Below, in pieces: positions 16,158 to 22,884 of a stretch of 22,884 nt of DNA (position 1 is its first letter; every line of letters begins with the position of its first letter). The DNA is from JBAXBF01 sp034429745 (GTDB lineage Bacteria > Chloroflexota > Anaerolineae > Anaerolineales > DRKV01): assembly GCA_034429745.1 (NCBI GenBank), contig DAOUFY010000029.1, forward strand, positions 1-22,884. The letters are read 5' to 3'. Position numbers and translations under genes: made by a program. The notes below the pieces were generated by a model. That model was not told the origin of the DNA, ran no database searches, and was given only the letters and a program-made list of their open reading frames with translations.

Positions 16158-17075
16158 ATGATCACAGGGTTTATATTTGATATAAAGCGTTTTTCTCTTC
16201 AAGATGGTCCTGGTATTCGGACAACAGTATTTTTTAAAGGGTGTCCATTGAGATGCTTTTGGTGCCATAACCCTGAAAGCCAATCCGCTCAGGTGGAATT
16301 GATGTACCATGAAAACCGATGCATTCTCTGTTCAACTTGTATTTTTGCTTGTTCGAATAATGCGATTTTAAATGTGAGTAATAAGCTTATTTACGAGGTG
16401 AACAATTGTGTCCGTTGTGGTTCTTGTATTTCTAGTTGTGTAGCAGATGCGAGAGAATGGGTGGGTAAACGTGTGTCCGTAGAGCAGGTTGTCTCAGAAG
16501 TGGAAAAGGATATTCCATTCTTTGATCAGTCAAACGGAGGAGTAACAATTTCAGGAGGAGAGCCACTATTTCAACCTGATTTTCTATTTGAGTTGCTGAA
16601 ATCTCTCAAAGAAAAAGATATTCACACTGTTGTTGATACAAGCGGTTGGCAAATATGGGATATTTTTGATAAAATAAGGAAGTATGTAGATCTCTTTCTT
16701 TATGATTGTAAAATCGTAGATAGAAAAAAACATTTGCTATATACTGGAGTTGATAATCAATTAATTATTGATAACCTGCGCAGACTTTCAGAACATAATC
16801 ATCCATTGATTGTACGAGTCCCAGTAATACCTAACATCAATGATGATGAAGAAAATATAACCAACACAGTTTCATTACTTTCTAGGATGCCAAAGATAAA
16901 ACGAGTTGATTTATTAACCTATCATCCGCTCGGCTTTGGAAAATATGCAGGGTTAGGTAAACCATTACCAAACACTTATGGATTAGAGATTAATCAACCA
17001 AACAATAATAATGAGAGAATTCATCGGTTTAAATACGAATTGGAAAAAATTGGTTTGGAAGTTCATATTTTTTAG
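16158..17075 (+). CDS. hypE: Glycyl-radical-enzyme activase (radical SAM), HypD partner
   Basis: A 305-residue radical-SAM enzyme that would place the glycyl radical on the adjacent dehydratase. Counting from an ATG two codons upstream (16152), the cluster motif is C31-x3-C35-x2-C38 (GCPLRCFWCHNPES). A ferredoxin-like insert has two further [4Fe-4S] motifs, C57/C60/C63/C67 and C86/C89/C92/C96, and SGGEP (134-138) binds S-adenosylmethionine. This long, two-auxiliary-cluster form is typical of activases of non-pyruvate glycyl radical enzymes. The start at 16158 (MITGFIFDIKRFS) is preferred because the -10 box puts the mRNA 5' end right there; 16152 is the alternative. hypD follows 20 bp later. 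The symbol is by context and is unrelated to hydrogenase HypE. Confidence 0.9.
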   Translation: MITGFIFDIKRFSLQDGPGIRTTVFFKGCPLRCFWCHNPESQSAQVELMYHENRCILCSTCIFACSNNAILNVSNKLIYEVNNCVRCGSCISSCVADAREWVGKRVSVEQVVSEVEKDIPFFDQSNGGVTISGGEPLFQPDFLFELLKSLKEKDIHTVVDTSGWQIWDIFDKIRKYVDLFLYDCKIVDRKKHLLYTGVDNQLIIDNLRRLSEHNHPLIVRVPVIPNINDDEENITNTVSLLSRMPKIKRVDLLTYHPLGFGKYAGLGKPLPNTYGLEINQPNNNNERIHRFKYELEKIGLEVHIF

Positions 17076-17095
17076 TTGTACTTAGGAGGTTTGAT

Positions 17096-19465
17096 ATGTC
17101 AGCCACAGAAAGAGTTCTTCGACTAAGAGAGCAAAGCATTAATGCCGTTCCCCATATTTCTCCTGAGAGGGCTCTTCTAATAACGGAGTTTTACCAAAAG
17201 TCCCCGCAATTTATATCAGAACCTATTCGCAGAGCTTTAGCCTTTAAGTACCTTATGGAAAATAAGGCGATATATATAGGTGAGGATGAGCTAATTGTTG
17301 GTGAAAAGGGTAATGCTCCCAAAGCGACTCCTACCTATCCTGAACTTTGCTGTCATAGCCTGGAAGACCTTGATATTTTAAATTCTAGAGAAAAAATCTC
17401 ATTCAAAGTTGACCAAGAAACTAGACGACTCTATGAAGAAAAAATAATTCCCTTTTGGAAAAATCGTTCAATTAGAGATATGGTCTTCCGTGAAATGAGT
17501 GAAGAATGGAAAGCTGCTTATGACTGTGGCGTCTTCACAGAATTTATGGAACAGAGGGCTCCAGGGCATACCGTTTTAGATGATAAAATATACAAAAAAG
17601 GGTTTATAGATTTTAAAAATAATATTTTAGAGACTATAAACAAGTTAGATTATTATAATGACGCACAGGCTTATGAAAAAGAACAAGAATTAAGGGCGAT
17701 GTTAATTTGTGCGGATGCATTGATCATCTATGCGAAACGACATGCAGAAAAAGCTAAAGAATTATTAAGCAAAGAAAAAGATCCCAAAAGAAAAAAAGAA
17801 CTGGAGAAAATTGCCGATGTATGCGAACACGTGCCGGCTCACCCACCGCGTGATTTTTGGGAAGCTCTTCAATATTATTGGTTTGTCCATTTAGGTGTTA
17901 CTATCGAATTAAATACTTGGGATGCATTTAATCCTGGCCGACTGGATCAGCACTTATATCCTTTCTATCAAAAAGGACTTGCAGATGGTTCATTAACGAA
18001 AGAATTTGCCATTGAGTTATTGGAATGTTTCTGGATTAAGTTCAATAATCAACCAGCTCCTCCTAAAGTAGGGGTTACTGCAGCTGAGAGTAGTACTTAT
18101 ACCGATTTTGCTTTGATCAATATTGGTGGTGTAAAAGAAGATGGAAGCGATGCAGTAAACGAATTATCTTATATCTTATTAGATGTGATCGAAGAGATGC
18201 GTTTGCTTCAGCCAAGTTCTTGTATTCAAGTCAGTAAGAAGAATCCAGATCGCTTTATCAAACGCGCGGCAAAAATTATACGCACAGGATATGGACAACC
18301 TTCTATTTTCAATACCGATGCTATTGTTCAAGAATTGATCAGACAAGGAAAAACCGTTTTTGATGCCCGTAATGGTGGAGCGAGTGGATGCGTAGAAGTA
18401 GGAGCTTTCGGTAAGGAGAATTATAATCTTACTGGTTACCTCAGCTTAGTAAAAGTTCTGGAAATTACGCTGAATAATGGTACCGACCCATTAACTGGTA
18501 GAAAAATTGGCATAGAAACAGGAGACCCCACCTCTTTTAATAGTTTTAACGACCTATTTGAAGCTTTTAAAAAACAGCTGAAATATTTTGTTGATATAAA
18601 AATAAGAGGAAATAATGTCATTGAAAAAATCTACGCGAATTACATACCGTGTCCTTTTCTTTCTATTCTTATTGATGACTGCATAGCGAATGGCAAAGAT
18701 TACCATAGTGGTGGAGCGCGTTACAACACTTCCTATATTCAAGGGGTAGGGTTAGGCACGATAACTGACTCTTTAACCGCACTAAAGTATCATGTTTTTG
18801 ATGAAAAAGACATATCAATGGAGAAATATCTTTTAATGCTAAAAAATGATTATGAAGGTTTTGAAAAAGAGCGCTTAAGAATAATCAATAAAACTCCACG
18901 CTATGGAAATGATGATGATGTTGCCGATGAGATCATGGTATCCGTATTCAATGCATATTTTGAAGTAGTTGATGGAAGACCTAACACTAAAGGCGGTTTT
19001 TATGCAATAAACCTATTACCAACAACTTCTCATGTTTATTTTGGATCTAAAACAGGAGCAACTCCAGATGGAAGGAGAGCTTTTCAACCTCTATCCGAAG
19101 GTATTTCCCCTGTACAGGGGGCAGACCGGCATGGACCAACAGCTGTCATCAAATCTGCAGCTAAATTGGATCACACTCGTACAGGTGGTACATTGCTGAA
19201 CCAAAAGCTAACTCCTCACTTATTGAAAGATGAAGTTGGATTGGACAGCCTTGTCCATTTGGTCAGAACATATTTTAATCTTGACGGGCATCATATCCAA
19301 TTTAACGTAGTGAGCAAGGATACATTACGCAAGGCTCAGCAACATCCAGAACAATATCGAGACCTAATTGTCAGAGTGGCCGGTTATAGTGATTATTTCT
19401 GTGACTTAACCCCAGCATTACAAGAGGAAATTATTTCACGCACTGAACATGAAAATTTTTCGTAG
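17096..19465 (+). CDS. hypD: trans-4-hydroxy-L-proline dehydratase (glycyl radical enzyme)
   Basis: A 789-residue glycyl radical enzyme that removes water from trans-4-hydroxy-L-proline to give 1-pyrroline-5-carboxylate. The radical site is Gly763 (RVAGYSD) and the thiyl residue Cys432 (GGASGCVEVG). From memory, the Clostridioides difficile HypD active site is His160, Asp278, Ser334, Phe340, Cys434, Glu436, Tyr450, Thr645 and Gly765; here every one is found two positions lower: His158, Asp276, Ser332, Phe338, Cys432, Glu434, Tyr448, Thr643, Gly763. Long stretches such as FNNQPAPPKVG, TEFMEQRAPGHTV and GGARYNTSYIQGVG also fit HypD, not pyruvate formate-lyase or choline or glycerol lyases. AGGAGG precedes the ATG by 8 bases. 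It follows its activase by 20 bp. The product needs reduction by ProC, which is not in this window. Confidence 0.93.
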   Translation: MSATERVLRLREQSINAVPHISPERALLITEFYQKSPQFISEPIRRALAFKYLMENKAIYIGEDELIVGEKGNAPKATPTYPELCCHSLEDLDILNSREKISFKVDQETRRLYEEKIIPFWKNRSIRDMVFREMSEEWKAAYDCGVFTEFMEQRAPGHTVLDDKIYKKGFIDFKNNILETINKLDYYNDAQAYEKEQELRAMLICADALIIYAKRHAEKAKELLSKEKDPKRKKELEKIADVCEHVPAHPPRDFWEALQYYWFVHLGVTIELNTWDAFNPGRLDQHLYPFYQKGLADGSLTKEFAIELLECFWIKFNNQPAPPKVGVTAAESSTYTDFALINIGGVKEDGSDAVNELSYILLDVIEEMRLLQPSSCIQVSKKNPDRFIKRAAKIIRTGYGQPSIFNTDAIVQELIRQGKTVFDARNGGASGCVEVGAFGKENYNLTGYLSLVKVLEITLNNGTDPLTGRKIGIETGDPTSFNSFNDLFEAFKKQLKYFVDIKIRGNNVIEKIYANYIPCPFLSILIDDCIANGKDYHSGGARYNTSYIQGVGLGTITDSLTALKYHVFDEKDISMEKYLLMLKNDYEGFEKERLRIINKTPRYGNDDDVADEIMVSVFNAYFEVVDGRPNTKGGFYAINLLPTTSHVYFGSKTGATPDGRRAFQPLSEGISPVQGADRHGPTAVIKSAAKLDHTRTGGTLLNQKLTPHLLKDEVGLDSLVHLVRTYFNLDGHHIQFNVVSKDTLRKAQQHPEQYRDLIVRVAGYSDYFCDLTPALQEEIISRTEHENFS

Positions 19466-19502
19466 GGAAAATACATATTTATCTTGACGAATGTATATTT
19501 CC
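19466..19502. promoter_or_regulatory. Inverted repeat enclosing the livK -35 box
   Basis: GGAAAATACAT (19466-19476) and ATGTATATTTCC (19491-19502) are inverted copies, with 11 pairs and one unpaired base, separated by 14 bases. The -35 hexamer lies in the spacer. The position suits an operator for a dimeric regulator. There is no U-tract, so a hypD terminator is less likely. Confidence 0.4.
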
Positions 19503-19512
19503 TCTGTATAAT
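19484..19512 (+). promoter_or_regulatory. Near-consensus promoter for livKHM
   Basis: TTGACG (19484-19489), a 17-base spacer and a perfect TATAAT (19507-19512) form a strong housekeeping-sigma promoter. Transcription would start near 19519, giving a leader of about 127 nt before livK. It is the best promoter in the window and sets the importer apart from hypD, whose stop codon is 18 bp upstream. Confidence 0.8.
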
Positions 19513-19543
19513 GCAATGATATTGGCTCTGGAGAACAATAATT

Positions 19544-19560
19544 GAAAGGAGGTGTTGTAA
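19544..19560 (+). promoter_or_regulatory. Orphan Shine-Dalgarno with start-stop codon pair in livK leader
   Basis: GAAAGGAGGTG (19544-19554) is an almost perfect match to the 16S rRNA 3' end but is about 90 bases before the livK ATG, which has its own GGAGG. The only start codon near it is TTG at 19555, followed at once by TAA. It could hold ribosomes as a minimal upstream ORF or leader element. Function is unproven. Confidence 0.4.
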
Positions 19561-19645
19561 GTTTAAACAAATTGGCACATATGATTTCTGTATAAATGTT
19601 ATTTGGTCAATAAAGGCATATTACTTAAATTACGGAGGATAGATT

Positions 19646-20839
19646 ATGAGAAAGAGATTGTATGTATTTTTGCCATTGTTGGTTATTGCTAGTCTGATTA
19701 TGGCATCATGTGGTGGAGGTGGTGGAGGGGTGATCAAAATCGCCACACAAAGCCCGCTCTCCGGAGGTATGTCAGCAGTTGGTTCAGATATCAAAAATGG
19801 GGCTCAGTTAGCTTTGGAACAACTAGGAAAACCACTAACAGATATGGGTTTTAAAGTTGAATTAGCTCCTTACGACGATCAAGGTAATCCAGACACGGGT
19901 GTGGCTAACGCAAAACAAATTGTTGCCGATCCTTCTATTTTATGTGTTGTAGGACACTACAATTCTGGTGTTCAAATCCCCTCGTCTGAAGTATATCATA
20001 CTGCAGGATTGGCTAACGTATCTCCTGCAAATACAAATCCTAAAGTAACAGATCGCGGTTACTTAGAGGTTAGCCGATTAGTAGGACGCGATGACGTTCA
20101 AGGTCAGGTTGGGGCTCAATTTGCAAATAAAAAAGGCATCAAAACGGCGTATGTTATTCATGATAAAACAGCTTACGGGCAAGGTATTGCAGAATTCTTC
20201 AAGGCAGAAGCAGAAAAATTGGGCATAAAGGTATTAGGTTTTGAAGGAACCGAGGAAAAAGCGAATTTTGATGCAATACTTTCTCCAATCTTAGCCGCCA
20301 ATCCTGAAGTATTGTATTTTGGCGGTATGTATGATCAGTCAAACGTTCTATTCAAACAAGCCCGAGAAAAGGGTTATAAAGGAATGTACCTCAGTGATGA
20401 TGGTTACGATTCTCCTGAATCGGTGAAGATTGGTGGAAAAGCACTATTAGAAGGAGCTGGGACCTATTATTCAACAGTATCAGGTCCAGCAAGCATTTAT
20501 CCAGGAGCTGCCAAGTTCGTATCGGACTTTAAAGAAAAATTCAAGTCTGACCCGCAACCTTTTGCAGCTCAATCGTATGATGCAATGGCTATTTGTCTAA
20601 AGGCAATAGAGAATGCTGCAAAAGCTAATGGCGGTAAAATGCCAACACGTGAACAAGTTGCTAAAGCCGTACGAGAGATTAAAGACTTCCAAGGAATCAC
20701 TGGTGTGATTAATTTCAATAAAAACGGTGATTTAACTGTTGCGAAGTATTACATCATTCAAGTTGTGTCTGATGATCCTGAAAAGTGGAGTGAAAATCCG
20801 ATCGTTGAAACATTGGATATTGCACCTCCAGAGCGTTAA
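19646..20839 (+). CDS. livK: Branched-chain amino-acid-type ABC transporter, substrate-binding lipoprotein
   Basis: A 397-residue type-1 periplasmic-binding-fold protein (Leu/Ile/Val family). The signal peptide ends in MASC, lipidating Cys22, followed by a run of six glycines that would act as a tether. The mature part starts IKIATQSPLSGG and has DDQGNPDTGVANAKQIV, VVGHYNSG and AQSYDAMAI, all typical. It captures the ligand outside the membrane and delivers it to LivHM. The ligand cannot be read from sequence; leucine-type amino acids are the default, but proline, hydroxyproline or other compounds are possible given the neighbouring hypD. GGAGG is 8 bases before the ATG. A strong promoter and long leader precede it, and a hairpin separates it from livH. 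Confidence 0.93.
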   Translation: MRKRLYVFLPLLVIASLIMASCGGGGGGVIKIATQSPLSGGMSAVGSDIKNGAQLALEQLGKPLTDMGFKVELAPYDDQGNPDTGVANAKQIVADPSILCVVGHYNSGVQIPSSEVYHTAGLANVSPANTNPKVTDRGYLEVSRLVGRDDVQGQVGAQFANKKGIKTAYVIHDKTAYGQGIAEFFKAEAEKLGIKVLGFEGTEEKANFDAILSPILAANPEVLYFGGMYDQSNVLFKQAREKGYKGMYLSDDGYDSPESVKIGGKALLEGAGTYYSTVSGPASIYPGAAKFVSDFKEKFKSDPQPFAAQSYDAMAICLKAIENAAKANGGKMPTREQVAKAVREIKDFQGITGVINFNKNGDLTVAKYYIIQVVSDDPEKWSENPIVETLDIAPPER

Positions 20840-20868
20840 TGCTTTTTCTTTAACTTAAAACATAACTA

Positions 20869-20911
20869 TAACCTCCGGCTTAATATATTATATTAGTTAA
20901 GTCGGAGGTTA
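20869..20911 (+). repeat. 15-bp intercistronic hairpin between livK and livH
   Basis: Bases 20869-20883 pair with 20897-20911 over 15 positions, with one G.U wobble (20878/20902), around a 13-base AT-rich loop. No U-tract follows (the next bases are CCATATTC), so it is a poor terminator. By analogy with other binding-protein operons it may block 3' exonucleases and raise livK mRNA over livHM, or cause partial termination. Confidence 0.7.
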
Positions 20912-20933
20912 CCATATTCAAAGGAGAGTGTTA

Positions 20934-22109
20934 ATGCGTCACGCAAATTTTTCAAATTTTTTATTAGAAATAGCACGTCCAATTGGACAAATTATTATTT
21001 TTATCTTAGGCAGTGGCTTATCTCTATCCATTATTATACTTTTGTTAGCTATCTTAATTAGAGGAAGCGCCCCTGATAAAGCAGTTATTTCTTCTTATGG
21101 ATATGATATTTTCCAATATACCTTAATAAATTTACCTCAAGTATTGATTGATGGAGTAACGATTGGCTTTGTTTATGCTGCAATCGCTCTTGGTTATACG
21201 ATGGTTTATGGTGTATTAGAATTTATCAACTTTGCCCACAGTGAAATTTTTGCAATTGGTGCTTTTATCGGAGTTGAATTGCTTATAGGGTTTGAAAATG
21301 CCGGTATTCTCAAGGATATCAATATCTTCTATGCTTATTTGGCTTTGATCGCAGCAATCATTGCAGGGATGATTGCATCTGGATTGACTGCAGTTCTTGT
21401 AGAAGTAACTGCTTATCGTCCTCTTCGCAATGCGCCAAGGTTAGTCCCACTAATATCTGCTATTGGAGTATCCTTTTTTCTTCAAGATGCGATTCGTTTA
21501 ACTGAAAGTTTAACATCTGGACAATTTCATAGAATTATTCCCACATTTGGAAATTTTGACGAGAGGGTATCATTAGCCAAAATATTTTTTGGTAGCTCTA
21601 TTACAGAGATTAGTATTCAAGTAAAATCTATTATTGTCATTATCGCTGCCATAATTATGCTTGTTGGTTTGAATTACTTGGTCAATGCAACTAAAGTAGG
21701 AAAAGCCATTCGTTCTGTAGCTCAAGATCGTCAAACTGCAAACCTCATGGGTATTCCGGTTAACAACATTATTTCAATTACCTTTTTAATCGGAGGTGCT
21801 TTAGGTGGAGCAGCAGGTGTTTTGTATGCACTAAAGTTTACTCGGATTGATCCTTTTGTTGGCTTTTTCCCTGGTATAAAAGCTTTTACAGCCGCAGTTA
21901 TGGGTGGCATTGGCAACATTACCGGGGCATTGTTAGGAGGGATTGTTTTAGGAATGTTGGAAACTTTTGCAGGTTCATACTTATCCGTTTTTACGATGGG
22001 TGCAGCCGGCGGGGAATATAAAGATATAATTGCATTCGCTATTTTGATCCTTGTTCTGATCTTTAGACCTACAGGGCTATTAGGAGAGCAAGTAAGCCAA
22101 AAAGCTTAG
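20934..22109 (+). CDS. livH: Branched-chain amino-acid-type ABC transporter, permease LivH
   Basis: A 391-residue permease with about nine or ten helices. An N-terminal helix and polar loop (residues 1 to about 60) precede the conserved LivH body, making the protein roughly 90 residues longer than the E. coli form. The core has GFVYAAIALGYTMVYGVLEFINFAHSE, the arginine-containing TAYRPLRNAPRLVPLISAIG, QDRQTANLMGI (the loop that contacts the ATPase) and VMGGIGNITGALLGG. The ATG at 20934 is chosen over the in-frame GTG at 20928 because AAGGAGA ends right at that GTG, leaving proper spacing only for the ATG. livM follows by 10 bp. The ATPase genes livG and livF should lie beyond the right edge. 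Confidence 0.94.
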   Translation: MRHANFSNFLLEIARPIGQIIIFILGSGLSLSIIILLLAILIRGSAPDKAVISSYGYDIFQYTLINLPQVLIDGVTIGFVYAAIALGYTMVYGVLEFINFAHSEIFAIGAFIGVELLIGFENAGILKDINIFYAYLALIAAIIAGMIASGLTAVLVEVTAYRPLRNAPRLVPLISAIGVSFFLQDAIRLTESLTSGQFHRIIPTFGNFDERVSLAKIFFGSSITEISIQVKSIIVIIAAIIMLVGLNYLVNATKVGKAIRSVAQDRQTANLMGIPVNNIISITFLIGGALGGAAGVLYALKFTRIDPFVGFFPGIKAFTAAVMGGIGNITGALLGGIVLGMLETFAGSYLSVFTMGAAGGEYKDIIAFAILILVLIFRPTGLLGEQVSQKA

Positions 22110-22119
22110 GAGTTGTGTT

Positions 22120-22884
22120 ATGGGAACAAGAATTCTACCGGAACTAAAACGACATGTTAGCCATATCTGGGAATGGATAAATCAAGGTAATAGAGCGCTG
22201 ATTTTTTCGATTATTTATACGTTAATTACCTTTTTATTGGTTTATCTTAATCCAAGAGATATTATATCTTTTCTTCTCTTTATGGCATCAATATTTTTAA
22301 TTTTTTCCCTAGCCATACCCACAAGGGTCAAAATGGCTTTTTTTGTTTTTATAACCATAGTTCTTATTCCAATCATTGGTGTTCGAAATATATTTTATTT
22401 AGAGGTAATATTTCAAATAAGCGTTTTTGCTGCTCTCGCGCTTGGACTTAATATTGTTGTTGGCCAAGCAGGATTATTAAATTTGGGATATGTTGCCTTT
22501 TATGCTGTAGGTGCGTATTTATGGGCTTTTTTTGGCTCACAACAAATGTTTTTGCTCCACTCAATACCAGGTTCGGCACCCCCGACTATGGATTTTTTCC
22601 TTCCCGCAGACTCTTTTTATCTTTTTGTGGTATTAGGAATTATAGTTGGAGCTTTGATGGGTTTACTACTAGGTTCTCCCGTGCTTCGGCTGAGGGGAGA
22701 TTATTTAGCTATAGTAACCCTAGGTTTTGGTGAGGTCATAAGAGTATTAGCGAATAACTTGGATAAACCCATAAATTTAACTAATGGACCGCAAGGAATA
22801 ACCCCAATTCAGCGCCCAACCTTGCCCGCTTCTGTATTAGAACTTTTGAGAGCCATTTTTAATCCGATTGTAGGGCATAACATA
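22120..22884 (+). CDS. livM: Branched-chain amino-acid-type ABC transporter, permease LivM (cut by right edge)
   Basis: The frame is open for 255 codons from the ATG at 22120 to the window edge, so the 3' part is missing. It begins MGTRILPELKRH and has several hydrophobic segments. The family signature follows at about residues 105-132, ALGLNIVVGQAGLLNLGY then FYAVGAY, and later LRGDYLAIVTLGFGEVIR with TNGPQGI. LivM pairs with LivH to form the membrane channel. GGAG about 8 bases before the ATG is a fair ribosome binding site. It is spaced 10 bp from livH and surely co-transcribed. The loop between the signature and the LRGDYLA motif (SQQMFLLHSIPGSAPPTMDFF) may be somewhat long, but cannot be judged further here. 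Confidence 0.93.
   Translation, partial: MGTRILPELKRHVSHIWEWINQGNRALIFSIIYTLITFLLVYLNPRDIISFLLFMASIFLIFSLAIPTRVKMAFFVFITIVLIPIIGVRNIFYLEVIFQISVFAALALGLNIVVGQAGLLNLGYVAFYAVGAYLWAFFGSQQMFLLHSIPGSAPPTMDFFLPADSFYLFVVLGIIVGALMGLLLGSPVLRLRGDYLAIVTLGFGEVIRVLANNLDKPINLTNGPQGITPIQRPTLPASVLELLRAIFNPIVGHNI

Noticed and set aside
16125..16310. Longer alanine racemase starting at 16310.
   Set aside because: The extra 62 residues are antisense to the activase cluster-binding region, match nothing in the Alr family, and lie upstream of the likely promoter.
17096..19465. Pyruvate formate-lyase, choline lyase or glycerol dehydratase as identity of the glycyl radical enzyme.
   Set aside because: The single active Cys in GGASGCVEVG rules out the CC pair of pyruvate formate-lyase, and the full set of HypD active-site residues fits hydroxyproline dehydratase better.
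19520..19640. Leader peptide encoded in the livK 5' region (about 40 open codons ending just before the ATG).
   Set aside because: No ATG, GTG or TTG is placed to start this frame, and the encoded residues show no amino-acid run typical of attenuators.

Overview
The window looks like a stretch of an AT-rich (by eye below 40% GC), anaerobic bacterium. Chloroflexota, class Anaerolineae, is my best guess. Supporting hints are a membrane-anchored WD40 protein with an Ala-rich stalk and a Cys-containing C-terminal tail, a SUMF1-fold lipoprotein beside a large LamG-like protein, lipoboxes on secreted proteins, and a gene set for amino-acid fermentation. This assignment is from protein style, not from a search. 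I see no rRNA, tRNA, CRISPR array or insertion sequence.

Layout. Positions 2-3276 (+): a surface-type protein cut by the left edge, a SUMF1-fold lipoprotein and the Mn exporter mntP, closely spaced. 3270-5686 (-): iorA-iorB, indolepyruvate:ferredoxin oxidoreductase, translationally coupled. 5903-6958 (+): an orphan tyrosine recombinase. 6948-10016 (-): a membrane-anchored protein with 14 WD40 repeats. 10114-15015 (+): a tight six-gene run of proline dehydrogenase, a possible degenerate UbiA-like membrane protein, moeA, an ACT-domain protein, a Bcp/PrxQ peroxiredoxin and an EamA transporter. 14916-16124 (-): alanine racemase. 16158-19465 (+): a radical-SAM activase and a glycyl radical enzyme that I identify as trans-4-hydroxy-L-proline dehydratase (HypD type). 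19646 to the right edge (+): livK-livH-livM of a branched-chain-amino-acid-type ABC importer, with livM cut by the edge.

How it may fit together (inference). The importer supplies amino acids. HypD dehydrates hydroxyproline to 1-pyrroline-5-carboxylate, and proline dehydrogenase makes the same compound from proline. IorAB oxidises aryl-pyruvates from aromatic amino acids to acyl-CoA and reduced ferredoxin. MoeA would provide Mo/W cofactor. This suggests a peptide- or collagen-degrading fermenter.

Regulatory layout is the most unusual part. The alr and activase genes are divergent, with two extended -10 promoters that abut base to base and appear to give leaderless mRNAs. The recombinase and WD40 genes also have -10 boxes almost touching their start codons. 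livK has a near-consensus promoter inside an inverted repeat, an orphan Shine-Dalgarno in its leader, and a 15-bp hairpin between it and livH. All three convergent gene pairs overlap, the alr/EamA pair by 100 bp.
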